Source: Cryptomeria japonica
Lineage: Eukaryota > Streptophyta > Pinopsida > Cupressales > Cupressaceae
Assembly (NCBI RefSeq): GCF_030272615.1
Contig: NW_026728915.1
Span: 422,471-486,470, forward strand
Reading direction: 5' to 3'
Length of the DNA stretch: 64,000 nucleotides
Under the pieces are notes generated by a model. The model saw nothing but the letters and a program-made list of their open reading frames with translations. It did not search any database and was not told where the DNA came from. The position numbers and the translations under genes were made by a program. Positions 34,510-45,245 of the stretch are shown here, in pieces; the first letter of the stretch is position 1, and every line of letters starts with the position of its first letter.

Positions 34510-35794
34510 TTGTATCTTGAAAAAGGATTTAACTGCCTAAAGAGAAAGATCTTATCAATGGAAGGTTACAAACGATCTCAGAGAATTGTGAATCTTCAAA
34601 ATGAATTAGATCATGCTAATCTAGTGATTGCAGACATGCAAAAACAAATGCAAAGATCACTGAAAGTTAGAAGAAAATTGTCTGATGATTTGCAGGACTC
34701 TCAAAAGCTAGTGGAACAAATTGAGACATCATCTAAGAATAGTATATCTGAAGAAACTGAAGAAATGATTGGAGCATTGAAAGAAAAGAACAAAGCACTG
34801 ACTGATTAGCTAAAAGCAATGAAAAGAGAACATGAACATTTCAGCACATAGATGACTGAAAATATTGATACATTGAGGATAGTCGAGTATAACATAAGAG
34901 ATATAGAAAGAAAAAAACAACAGCTTGAAGCATTAGTATCTGAAAAGAATGATGAAATCATAAGGATGATTGGAATTCAAAATAATCTATTTGATCAATT
35001 GGGTTATGCACATCATGAAGCAAATCTAAAGGAAAATGAGAATCAAGCATTGAAACTTAAACTATCAAGATTAACCGATGAACTTGAAATAGAGAAGAAA
35101 ACTAAAGAAACACTAAAGAAAAGTTATGAAGCATCAAGGATGTTGGATGAGAAACTAATTACAAGAAGACCCAACAAAGATATAGGACTACTATGGAAAA
35201 TAAAGACATACTGCAAACATGTGCCAAATTAGAAAAGGTAAGCAACCGAATGTCACTAGGTCTAATGGTTATTGTAACAATTGCAATAAGTATGGTCATA
35301 CATCTAATCAATGTAGGACTAAGTCTGTTAGCAATTATCAAAAGGAAAAATTCAAAGGGTTTTGTAAAAACTGCAATAGATATGGACACAATACCGAGAA
35401 GTGTTGGTTTACACAGAAGAACTATATGTGGTCTACACACCGAGCAAATACTAGAAGCTACCGAACTCACACAGATCCTAACTGACAATATACTACAGTA
35501 CCATGTGATTATAATACAAGGATATGGTGTGAATGTTGTGGAAGATATGGACATATAAGTGCCAACTGCTTTATAAGGTTTGGAATGAACAACCGAAGAT
35601 CATGGAGAAATCCTGGTATGGCATGTTTTCATTGTCACAAGGTTGGACACTTGGCTAGAGATTGCAGAGATCAACCTAAAGAAGATATTGAAGAAATAAA
35701 AAGCAAATTCCAGATGATTTGGAAAAAGAAGGAAATTGTGTCAAATAAAGAAAGCACCTTACCGACCGAGTTAGGTGCATCTATTCCAAATTAA
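34510..35794 (+). pseudogene. Gag-like ORF: coiled coil followed by four CCHC zinc knuckles
   Basis: 34510-35232 is one frame interrupted by two TAG codons (34807 and 34849) and reads as an almost pure coiled coil (IVNLQNELDHANLVIADMQK; later KKQQLEALVSEKNDEIIRM). After a frameshift near 35200, four CX2CX4HX4C knuckles follow: CNNCNKYGHTSNQC, CKNCNRYGHNTEKC, CECCGRYGHISANC and CFHCHKVGHLARDC, each with all ligands. A coiled coil followed by knuckles is the layout of a nucleocapsid-type gag that multimerises and packages RNA. Four knuckles is more than the one or two usual for plant gag. No protease follows in frame. Confidence 0.8.
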
Positions 35795-36342
35795 TCGGTA
35801 AAGGTATGAAGGGACTGCATTCTCTCAAGGTTAAATCTTAACAGTTCCTATTTTATCATGTACTTAATTCCAAAATCTGCATAGCTAAGATGCATTAGCA
35901 AGTTTGAAATTTGATTAAGTCTTTTGGAGCACTAGTCAAATCGGTAAATGTAGGAAGCCTGTCAGGTCAGTAAACGTAGGAAGTCTGGCTACTCGGTAAA
36001 ACAAAAAAAAGGTAAATTGGTTTAGTGGAACTGAGTGCATTTAATGTTTTTTGACCTAACTACATGGAGCCTGATAAGTTAAAATGTGTACTTAAAGCTT
36101 TTGCAATGTCATTTTACACTTACCCAGTTTTCAGAAAGCAGAGCAAAGCGATTCAAAGGCGATCAAAACTCTTTCGAAGTGAAATTCAATGTATTTATAT
36201 CAATCACAATGCATTTTAAAGCAAGTTAACCGATCATATCAGCTGTGAATATCTTCTTTATATTTACTAAGTGGAAAGCATCTGTTGGTTCAAAGTTTTC
36301 AAACCTTGAGGCTCTTTTGTTAGTGATTATCCAAAGTTTGAA

Positions 36343-39300
36343 ATGGCACCTAAGATTTAGAAACCCGTTGTTGTTGAGAACACTGAGAAGCCCTCACTGA
36401 AATACTCTCTACCTCCCAAAGTAGCATCTGAACCAGATGATAAAACTGCATTTTCACTCATTTCGGATAGGGTTTTATTAGTTGAGGATGTCAAATTGTT
36501 CACTAAGTATCGTGTTGAGGAACTAGGTCACACAGAGATCAAGGACACATATGACGAATTGTGTACCGATGGAAAACTAGATAGCAAGTTTGAACATATT
36601 AAAATCAAGGAATTAACCGAAGCCCTAACCTATCTGTGAGTCTTCAAACCCCAATGGGTTAAATTTGTTTTGACCAAAGTTCATGATGACTTCATGTGGT
36701 TAGAGGAGAAACCATTCAAGATCACCAAGGAAATCATCCACTTAATCACCGGTTACCCTATTTTTGACCATGCCCGAGCTCAGAAAATGATTTCACACAA
36801 AGAATTGATCACTTTAACCAAAGTTGAATCTGATTGCAGAGGTCTAAAACTGAACAATGTCACAGATGTAGAACTAAAGTTTGCAATTAGAGTCATAGGT
36901 CATTGTTTCTTTCAATCGGCAAGGGAAAATAGTGTATCCTATGCTGCTGTTGACTTAGACTATAAAATTGTGAAGAAAGGTATGAAGATTGATCTATGCG
37001 TGTTGTTGAAAAATCTGTTTGAAAATCTCAACACCATAAGGAAGCCAAAGAAGAACAACTCAGCAAACACACTGAAGTTTGGATCACTTTTGGTAAGCAT
37101 GTTTTTCTATTTTGAGAAATTCTTTCCATCAGTCGGTAATGTAGTTTGGGAGCCAGACCGACCAATCACACATCAAATAAATGACTTCATCAAATAGCTA
37201 GGTGATAACTTCAATGAGATTATCGATGATTATTTTAGCAAGTTTTAGGAAAAGATGCATAATAGGTACATGATTCGACCCCAGTTAGTGGAGAAATATA
37301 AGGACAATATATGTTTTGAAGTGGATACTAACTACTGCTATGTCAATGCGATAGAACCAAGAACTCAATCCTTGCCACCTATGGGTTATGAGATTGATTT
37401 TGACATTACACAATAGCAGATAGATGCTTTTCTTGCACTGCCAAGGCATGCTACCAAGATCAGATACGGTACATATGAAGAAGTTAAAGAAAAAGTAAAA
37501 ATGAGCATTGTAGTACCAAAGGTTACTAGGAAAGCAACAAAAATGATTAAAGCATTAACGGAGAAATTTGGAGAAGGTTCTTCCTCCACTCCTGTCAAGA
37601 GTGTTCAAGTCATCACCGAGGAGGAATCTGAAGCCCAAGAAGCAGCTATTACTTTGAGCACCGAGTTGCCAAAAGGGAAAATTTTGAAAAGGAAGAAATG
37701 GGATACATCATCGACTCCTCCAGTAAAATGCCCAAACACTAGATCATCTGCAGTGTCACCGAGCAAGAAACAGAAAAGTGTTGCCATTCCAAAGGTAACA
37801 AAATCTTATAAGAAGTCTACTCGGAGACTCATTTTGAATACAGAGTCAAGTGACACTGAATCTGAAGACAAAAACAAATTTTAGATTGTCAAAAGCAAAA
37901 AGGAAGATGTACATAGTGTTGATAATTTTTGTGCCAATTTGAAACAATATGGTGGATTTGGAGCATTTAGGTATGTCAAATATGACTCTCGAACAGAAGA
38001 AGAAAAGAGGCAAATAGAAGAGTCAATTGTATGCACACTTCTTAAATTCTGATTGGTCCCATTGGAAGTAACCAATTCTCTTCCAAAATCATTGTACTTA
38101 CACATTGATAATAGGTGGAAATATGCTATGGACTCGGAAAAGAAGATGAGAAAAAGAAGTCTGGTGCATCTCTTTCCAGACATGTCGGTAGATGAGATAA
38201 GTGAACATCTGAAAAACTACCACACAAACTTCTTGGTCAAGCAAAGAGCCTTGAAACTAATGAATGGCCTTTACCTTGAAGTAGAGAAAGAGACATAAGA
38301 AAAATGGCAAGAAATTTTTTGAATTAAGAGTGGTGATGAGCAAGGTGAAGTTGAAATAGTAGATATGACCAAGCAAGATCCCACTGAAACTATCCAACCT
38401 GATGAGGATGTCATGGATACCGAGGAATAGGAACATGAAATGATAGAAGGGAATGCTTATGCCAAACTGGTATCAAGTGAGTTAGTTTTGGAACAAGTCA
38501 AGTCCTATCCTCTGATAAGTCAACATGTTTCAACCGAGACACCTCAGGATACTGAACAAGGAAAAGAGGGTCACTAGTCCACAAAAGGAGAAGCTACTTC
38601 TTAGGCCACCGGGGAACAGACTTCTCAAGCCCCTTCAATTACTGACAATATTACAACTGAGACCCTGAGCAAGGATTCACCAAAGGCTACATCTAAGGCT
38701 AAAGAAATTGACAAAAGTGTTACCTCTACCAAGCAACCTACCGAAGGAGAACAAGGCTCCCAAGCCATTGTATTAGTTCAACCAATGAAAACCTCCTCCT
38801 CTAAAGAAAAGAAAATGAAAAAGCATAGTTTCAAATTAGATTTGTCAAAACCAATTGTGTTGCCAAATGTAGACATATCCAAATTAAAAGGGCAAGCAAT
38901 TATTGAATTCAGTGAACTATGCAAAGCTAAAGCCAAACAAGAAAAACACATGGCTATACAAAAGAAAAATAGAGTACTTCAGAAGGTCAAAGCACTCTTA
39001 ACAAAAATACTACCTGAAGCTATAGTAACAGAAGATGCAGCCATCCATATTCAACTAGATGAACTCCTCAATCAGATCGAGATATTTGGAGTAGACGCAT
39101 CTAAATACCTGAGAAAATTGAAGGACAAAGAGCTCACTGCAAAAATGATTGAAGAGGTATAGAAAGCCATTGCTATTGGTAAAGTAAAACTTGTTAAATT
39201 TATTGCTGAGTTGTCCCCTCGACTCAAGCACATTCTTTATTTATTTCAGAAACTTTGTACATTCTCTTTATTCATTAAAGATATCAAGACTAAAACAAAA

Positions 39301-39696
39301 GTGATTGAGAAAGAGATCACTGATCTCTCCAATAAATTAACCACTAAGCCAAATTCCATTCAAAATTTTTATACCAAGTAACAGACGCTCATGGCTCACC
39401 AATTGGAACTTAGGAATGAAGAGCACCAAATAAGGATGGACATTATGACTCTTCAATCCTTATTCATTCCACACTTCTCCTCTATCCAAGAGCATATCAA
39501 CAAGGCTACCTCCTTATCCACTCAGCCAGAGGGAAGCCCTTTAGATGGACTGATTTCACTATTAGCTGATATTATAGCTTAGAACTCACTCATGGATAGT
39601 GTCAAGGATTCCCTCTCTGCCCCTCTCACTGATGCAAGAACAAAGTATAAATCCAATTTTGACCAGTTGCCTCCACTGAATGGTAACTAGTTTTGA
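36343..39696 (+). pseudogene. ORF-B: 1,118-codon unknown ORF, no frameshift, 16 in-frame stops
   Basis: ATG at 36343 (aaATGGCa) opens a frame that stays in register to TGA 39694. Within it are 16 stops: TAG at 36358, 37195, 37246, 37414, 37882, 38428, 38575, 38602, 39160, 39580, 39688; TGA at 36637, 38050, 38320; TAA at 38296, 39379. The N-terminal 350 codons match the MASA-type ORF (KVHDDFMWLEEKPFKITKEI; FAIRVIGHCFFQSARENSVS; VVWEPDRPITHQI; LVEKYKDNICFEVDTN). The middle is basic and Ser/Thr-rich (STPPVKCPNTRSSAVSPSKK), with a possible nuclear signal near 37690. The last 300 codons are Lys/Gln/Glu-rich and helical. No catalytic motif recognised. Family and role unknown. Confidence 0.85.
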
Positions 39697-40013
39697 TGTT
39701 TGTTAAAAAGGGGGAGTATAGTGTATACAAGAGGAGTATACCAAGCAGATCAACATATTCGAGTATACAGATAATTTTGACAGGGGGAACAGTGAACTGA
39801 GCCGTGAACCGAGCAGTGAATACAAAATATTGATCACAACGCATGCATAATCAGAGTTATGTATAGTATATTGATAAGTGGAGTGTATTTGAGTATACTA
39901 TTTTATTGACAATTGTATATATTGTTAGTTTAGTCAAATTTTGTAAGTATATAGATTTTTTTTTGAGTTATGACTTTCAAAGAAGTTTTGTCAAACATTT
40001 CAAAACTAATGTC

Positions 40014-40025
40014 AAAAGGGGAGAT
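40014..40025 (+). promoter_or_regulatory. Polypurine tract
   Basis: AAAAGGGGAGAT immediately before the 3' LTR start TGTTACTATTTAC; primes plus-strand synthesis. Confidence 0.85.
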
Positions 40026-41209
40026 TGTTACTATTTACTAAGTTGTCATTAGTTTTATGTCTAAAGTCATTCTATATACTCTATTCGGTTATTACTACCG
40101 AAATATTAAGTCCGTAAGCATAGAGTAGTCGGTTATAGAAGAAAGGAGTCACAAAGTTTAGTATACACTAAGTAGTCTACAGAGTAATGTTCTATGAATA
40201 CCGAGCAGCAAAGATGGTATACCGAGTTGATACACACCAAGAAAATGTGTTACTAGATTCATTGAACCTAGACACATATGGGAAACATGTTACAAAGATC
40301 GAGGAACAAGGAACCGTTAACACATTGGAAATTGCAATTAACATTTTGTATGATTTTGAGGATATCTGTCCAATGAAATAATTTTGTATGGTTATTCATT
40401 TAATAAATCATGTTTGTAAGATCGAAGCATGAACAAGATCACCGTTACAAGAGATCTATTTATAGAGCTTGAACTAAGGATCAAACATGTGTGTGAAGCA
40501 AAACATATGTGAAAAGCAAAATCATGAGAAAGCACTGAGTGTTATGACTGTTATGATTGACAGAGATACACAGAGGTCACCGAGAAGGATTTTAGAGAAC
40601 AGTCAAGGAACAAAGTAAACAGAAGGGTTTACTGAGTAAATTTATGGGTTACCGAGGTATGCTATAGCCAAGGTAATCTCATTTTGAGCACATAGAATCT
40701 GCTTTAACATTTCAAATGTGAAGTTGCAGATATTTTGTAAGATTTTAATTGTAATATTTTGAGTTGTAAGAGAAACTTTTAACAGGGTAAAAGACTCTAA
40801 CAAAGTCTAGAAATTGTAAAGCCTTTAACCAGGTGCAACATTTTAGAATAAGTGTTATAAAATCCTTTAGCAAGGTAGATCTAAAGATCTTGATACTCCT
40901 AAAATGGTAAGCTATCATAAATAGCTAAACATGTAGCTCTAACCGAGCAACCTTTATTATTGCAGTAGTGAAGTTGTGGTGTCATCCCCACCCCAGTTTT
41001 TCTCTCTAACCAAGAGTTTCTGTGTAACGAAAATATATGTGTTATGGAGTGTATCATGTATGATTCTTATCTATGTGTTTTAGCATTATATTATGTTACA
41101 GGAGTTTTTGGTTTATGCTTAACAATAAAGTTATTGTTGAAGAAAAGATTTGAAGTACTGATTCACCCCTCCCCTCTCCGTACATTAGATTTTCATATTG
41201 GGCCTAACA
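40026..41209 (+). repeat. 3' LTR of the pol-less element
   Basis: Intact TG..CA ends, followed by the GAGGT target duplication at 41210-41214. Confidence 0.93.
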
Positions 41210-41820
41210 GAGGTATCATCTTTCTATAGTCCTTCTAAATGATTTCATAAGTAATTTAAAGAAATTAAGCAAGATAAGAAGCACACATTTAAATATTGGA
41301 CTCTTATTATATGCTTGGCCTTATATTTCTTGAATGAGATACCCGGTGTAAAGGGAAAGGTCCAATGGGCCTATGATAGACTAGTGGCAATGCAAATCAG
41401 AGAGGGATTGTGGGGAATATGAGATGACACAATGAGAATATCTACTCTTTGGGGTTATTTCAAATCTTTCCAAGTTGCAATGAAAAATAGAGAAATAATC
41501 CCTAAGGAGATTGGAGAGAGGTATGAGAAAACTATTTGCTTCATGGTTAATAAAGATCAACGTCAAATGGAATTTGTGGAGTCTAGGATAGTGTGGATCA
41601 TGCCCATGCAGTATGAAGTTGACTCTATCACACTTGAGGAATATGCAGAACACCTATTGAAGCAGCCAGTTGACCCAAAAGAAGGAAGATTTGGAACATT
41701 TAAGGAGAAAGAACTTGAATTACATAAACAATTCATTGCACCTACTAGAAAAAGGAAAGTTACTAAGATGGTTGAGGAAGTGGCAGTGCAAATAGGATTC
41801 ACCAGGGAGGAGGTGAAGTA

Positions 41821-43088
41821 GGCAAGAGAAAAACATGCACAAAAAGAGGCCAAAGAGAAAACCAAAATGCCTAAGGTCAATCTAGTCATAATCCTAGGAA
41901 TAACCATAACCCTAAGCCTAACCATAATCTAAACCCTAACCCTAACCCCAATTATGTGTAAACCATAACCCTAACTAAATGCTATTCATGTAGAGGGAGC
42001 GAGACATAACAAGTGTCTTTCCTCGGTTGATGTCTTTCATGGTCTTATGGTTGTGGTCATGATATTAGTTGATGATGTTGGTGGGATTGTGCCTACTATT
42101 AGTTACTCTCCTTATAATGTTGTTACATTGACTTTGTGATACCATTTTTTCTCTTCATTATAAGAAAGTACGTAATGAGCTCTACTCCATTTCCTACATC
42201 AAGACAAATTTGGAATAAGGATGAATTTACAAGGACTTGAGGTCGGTGACTGTTGAGCTCACTAATTTACATGAGAACTGCGGCCTCATATTATATGTTG
42301 AGCTCACTAATTTACATGAGAACTGCGGCCTCATATTATATGTAGTCATCAAAGGTGTTGAGAATTATTTAGCGCTTGACATAGAAAGAATATTTTGAGT
42401 TGAGATGTCTCCTTTGCAGAAACAGTATTATAAACAAATTTGGAGTGGCTTGTAATTTTCCTTGATTGCATACTATGATGTAGGAGTTCATTCTTGTACA
42501 AACATGTAGATTTGCATTTTACTAAAGCTTCAAATGTGCAAGCAAATGTGATAGAGGGGTCTATGTTTACCTAGGATTTACATTTGAAGATATATCTTAG
42601 TGTTGCACGACACTATGATCTATCTACCATTTAATGTGATTTGAAATAATTGAATGTCTTCCTTAACACATGCTACTTAGGATAATTCAATTATGGAAGA
42701 CATTCAATTATTTAATTAGAATAATTTAGAGAAAGGGATAAAATAACTAAAAATAATTATTTAATCATAGAAAAATAATTATCTTAGAATAAATAGATTA
42801 AATAATTAAGTGAATTACTTAATCAAAGAGGAATAGTTAGGATTAGTTGATTAATATCAAGATTAATTTATTAGAAAGAGATAATGATGAATATTAATTA
42901 AATAATGAAGATTATTTAATTAATGGTTTACAAGAACATGATCAAATAATTAAACATTATTTAATTATAAGAAATTAGAAGAATAATATTAGTACTCATT
43001 AAATAATTAAAATTATTTAATCAATTTAGACAAAAAGGGTTAGTGAAAAGTGTCATGGAAGACTTAGGACCAATTTCAGTGTCTACAA
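41821..43088. mobile_element. 3' part of the MASA-type unit, ending in an LTR-like terminus
   Basis: Includes an Asn/Pro-codon repeat that looks telomere-like (41880-41960), a 45-bp tandem duplication (42252-42296 and 42297-42341) absent from the second copy at 63559, and from 42640 a block of TTAATTAAATAATT-type palindromes. It ends TGTCTACA at 43088, the inverse of the TGTAGACA start of the LTR at 1221. The same sequence fills 63180-64000. Confidence 0.6.
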
Positions 43089-44046
43089 AAAGAATGGATA
43101 TATCAATTATAGATATCTAAAAATTATTTTCTTTTATTTTAAATTAAATTTATTAATATAAACACATTAAAATTTAAATATATCTATATCATTTTTCATC
43201 AAATAGAGTCTTTTTATTCTAATTTGTAAAATATCTTTATTTTTATTTTATAGTGATACATCTATCTAAAATTAACAATTTTGATGACTTTTTTCTTCTT
43301 TTCAAGGTGGTGTTTATTTTGATAATATTGTGTTTATAATTAATATAAGTATTTTGACATACAAATGGATGTAAGCTTTAAGCTTAAAAAAAAACAGGAG
43401 AGTTTTTTAGTTAATAAGGTCATATTAACACACTCAGCAATTATGCTCCATAATTATAAAATGCCTTTTCATATTTATCAAATTTAAATTTTAATTAATA
43501 AAATAAAATAATTATATGGAAATTTGACATTTGATTTTTGTAATGAGACGTGCAATATAATTATTTTAAAAATATGGCATATATGATACTTCTTCAATAA
43601 AATATTATATTAATGATATTAGAAATCTACAATTTCTACTTCTAATCAATGTTGTTTTGAGTTAGATTGTTTTAAATTTATGTTTATTATTGAATATTAA
43701 CTCTTTTACCTTGTAAAACACTATCAAATTTAACTTAAGATATTTTAATGTATCAAATTAATTTAATTTATTTAAATTGACTAAAAATATAAGTGAAATA
43801 TAATATTTTTAAAGTCAATTCTCTTTTATTATGATGATGAGTCATATATCTTATAATAGGAGGACTAAATCGCGAATTATAATTAGTAATAATTAAAAGT
43901 ATTGAAACTAAAAAATATACCATAGTTATATTAGTTAGTATTAATTTGATAAAAAGGGCAGACGGATTTAGAAAGCTAAAGAGCTAAAGGGCCGACGGAT
44001 TTAGAAAGCTATTTTTATTCGTATAAAAATATACCCATTCCCCACA
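43089..44046. other. AT-rich upstream region of the SKP1-like gene
   Basis: Very AT-rich, no ORF of note. A short repeat gccgacggatttagaaagcta or close to it occurs twice at 43958-44010. Confidence 0.5.
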
Positions 44047-44054
44047 TATAAATA
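44047..44054 (+). promoter_or_regulatory. TATA box of the SKP1-like gene
   Basis: TATAAATA lies 129 bp before the start codon. Transcription would start at about 44080, giving a 5' leader of about 95 nt. Confidence 0.7.
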
Positions 44055-44175
44055 CAGGTGTTAGCCAGTCATTGCAAATTATTATAAGGTTAAACATAGA
44101 TTTGTGCTTTCTCTTTCTTGGATTTTCATTCGCTTTCCCTCTGCAACATTTTCGTTTTCAATACCCAAAACATCC

Positions 44176-44478
44176 ATGGCGAAGGAATGTAAAGTGAAAT
44201 TGAAGAGCTCAGATGATGAAATGTTCGAGGTTGATGAGGCCGTGGCATTTGAATCTGAAACAATCAAGAATATGATTGAAGATACAGGCGTGGAGAGCGT
44301 CGTGCCCTTGCCGAATGTGAACAGTAAGATCCTGGCGAAAGTTATCGAATATTGTAAGTATCATGTGGATGCCGCCAAAACTAGCGAAGAAACAACCGCC
44401 ATTTCGTAGTTGGATGTGAAGACGTGGGATAAGGAGTTCGTGAAGGTGGATCAAGCTACCCTTTTTGATATTATACTG
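44176..44478 (+). CDS. SKP1: SKP1-like exon 1 (contains in-frame TAG at 44407)
   Basis: 101 codons from the ATG at 44176 to the GT donor (CTG|GTATGC). This ATG is chosen because it opens MAKECKVKL, the family start; an upstream in-frame ATG at 44104 would add an unrelated leader. Read to the stop, it gives 77 residues covering most of the BTB/POZ-like fold; the 23 codons after the stop still read as good SKP1. Confidence 0.88.
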
Positions 44479-45024
44479 GTATGCGTGATTTTCAGCGCCC
44501 CTTTATTAGCTTGTTTGGATTTTGTTTTTGATGTATGTCTTAGGGTTTCGGAAAGAAAATTGAACATTTTTGTTGTAAATTTTGAGGGTGGAGATTAAGG
44601 TTTCCCGGAAATATTATAGATACTTTGGAGTTAAAGCACACGGATTTCGAACAGCTGATATGTATTAAATCGTAGGATGAATTTTAATAGCTTTTGGTTT
44701 GCAGGGTTTCAGGTTTTGGTGTACTTGTAGTCGTTTTATTTTTGCTATGGTTCTGGTTAAACAATTTTTTTTTGTCTTTTCGGACAAATTGAAGCAATTT
44801 CATTTGCAGATTTTATGTGAATTTCGAATGAATCTACAGGATGAACTTTTGCGTGATTTTGTTTTTTACGCACATATATTTTTGTGTCGTCTGGTTTTGT
44901 TTTGTAAGCTTCATATTTTGTTTATCCTGTTTTATTTTTGTAGGTTTCATACTTTAGTACCTTTGAACGACCTATCTTGATGATTTTCGAAAATTAGATG
45001 TTTAAGTTTATTGTGAAAAAAATT

Positions 45025-45245
45025 GAAGCTGTTTGTTTAAGGTTGTTCAGGAAATTTGAAGATATTTGTTAAGGTTGTTCAGAAAATTTGAAGCTATTTG
45101 TTTAAAGTTATAAAGAAAATGTCAAGCTATTTGTTTAAAGTTGTCTAGAAAATTTGAAGCTGTTTTCTGGAAAATGTTAGCGTGCAGATATTTTTTTTAA
45201 TTTGAAGCTGTTTTCTGGAAAATGTTAGCGTGCAGGTATTTTTTT
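45025..45245 (+). repeat. Tandem repeats in the SKP1-like intron
   Basis: About four units of roughly 36 bp (ttgtttaaggttgttcagaa-type, ending aatttgaagc) followed by two nearly identical units of about 50 bp containing ttttctggaaaatgttagcg. A further duplicated block of about 85 bp lies at 45385-45500. Confidence 0.8.

Larger units (their letters stand above)
33310..41209 (+). mobile_element. Complete pol-less LTR retrotransposon with gag-like ORF and unknown ORF-B
   Basis: A 7,900-bp element with all structural landmarks: 5-bp target duplication GAGGT, 5' LTR 33310-34493, altered primer-binding site TGGTAATAGAGC at 34498, PPT aaaaggggagat at 40014, and 3' LTR 40026-41209 (1,184 bp, TG..CA). 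The LTRs differ at a dozen or so positions in the first 180 bp. Between them are a coiled-coil plus four-knuckle gag-like ORF (34510-35794) and ORF-B (36343-39696). No protease, reverse transcriptase, RNase H or integrase motif is visible, so the element must have been mobilised by another element's enzymes. Confidence 0.92.
32655..41820 (+). pseudogene. MASA-type ORF copy 1 (unknown family), split by the 7.9-kb LTR element
   Basis: Starts at ATG 32655 in a Kozak-like context (caaaATGGCt), reading MASAFGIANPLVVEIKDRAR. The coding-like sequence runs to 33309 and resumes at 41215, ending near 41820. Later motifs: FIWLDRPHKITKQVI, then FASKVVGYKFYQSSRHNYVS (33198), KVQWAYDR (41367), RYEKTICFMVNKDQRQMEF and YAEHLLKQPVDPKEGRFG. 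A Lys/Arg-rich tail follows, then an Asn/Pro repeat and a possible broken CX2C..H..C knuckle at 41980. I do not recognise the family; it is homologous to ORF-B inside the inserted element and to a second copy at 61333. Function unknown; probably a transposon-borne gag-like or accessory protein. Stops at TAG 32942 and elsewhere make it dead. Confidence 0.7.

Noticed and set aside
41880-41960. Interstitial telomeric repeat (aaccctaaccctaacc), also at 63190-63270
   Set aside because: Only about three perfect units within a longer run that in one frame encodes an Asn/Pro-rich tail of the MASA-type ORF; both copies carry it at the same ORF position.
44104-44409. Upstream ATG (44104) as the SKP1 start
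   Set aside because: The leader it adds resembles no SKP1; the ATG at 44176 opens the usual N-terminus. The predicted transcription start at about 44080 would still include 44104, so it could act as an in-frame upstream start.
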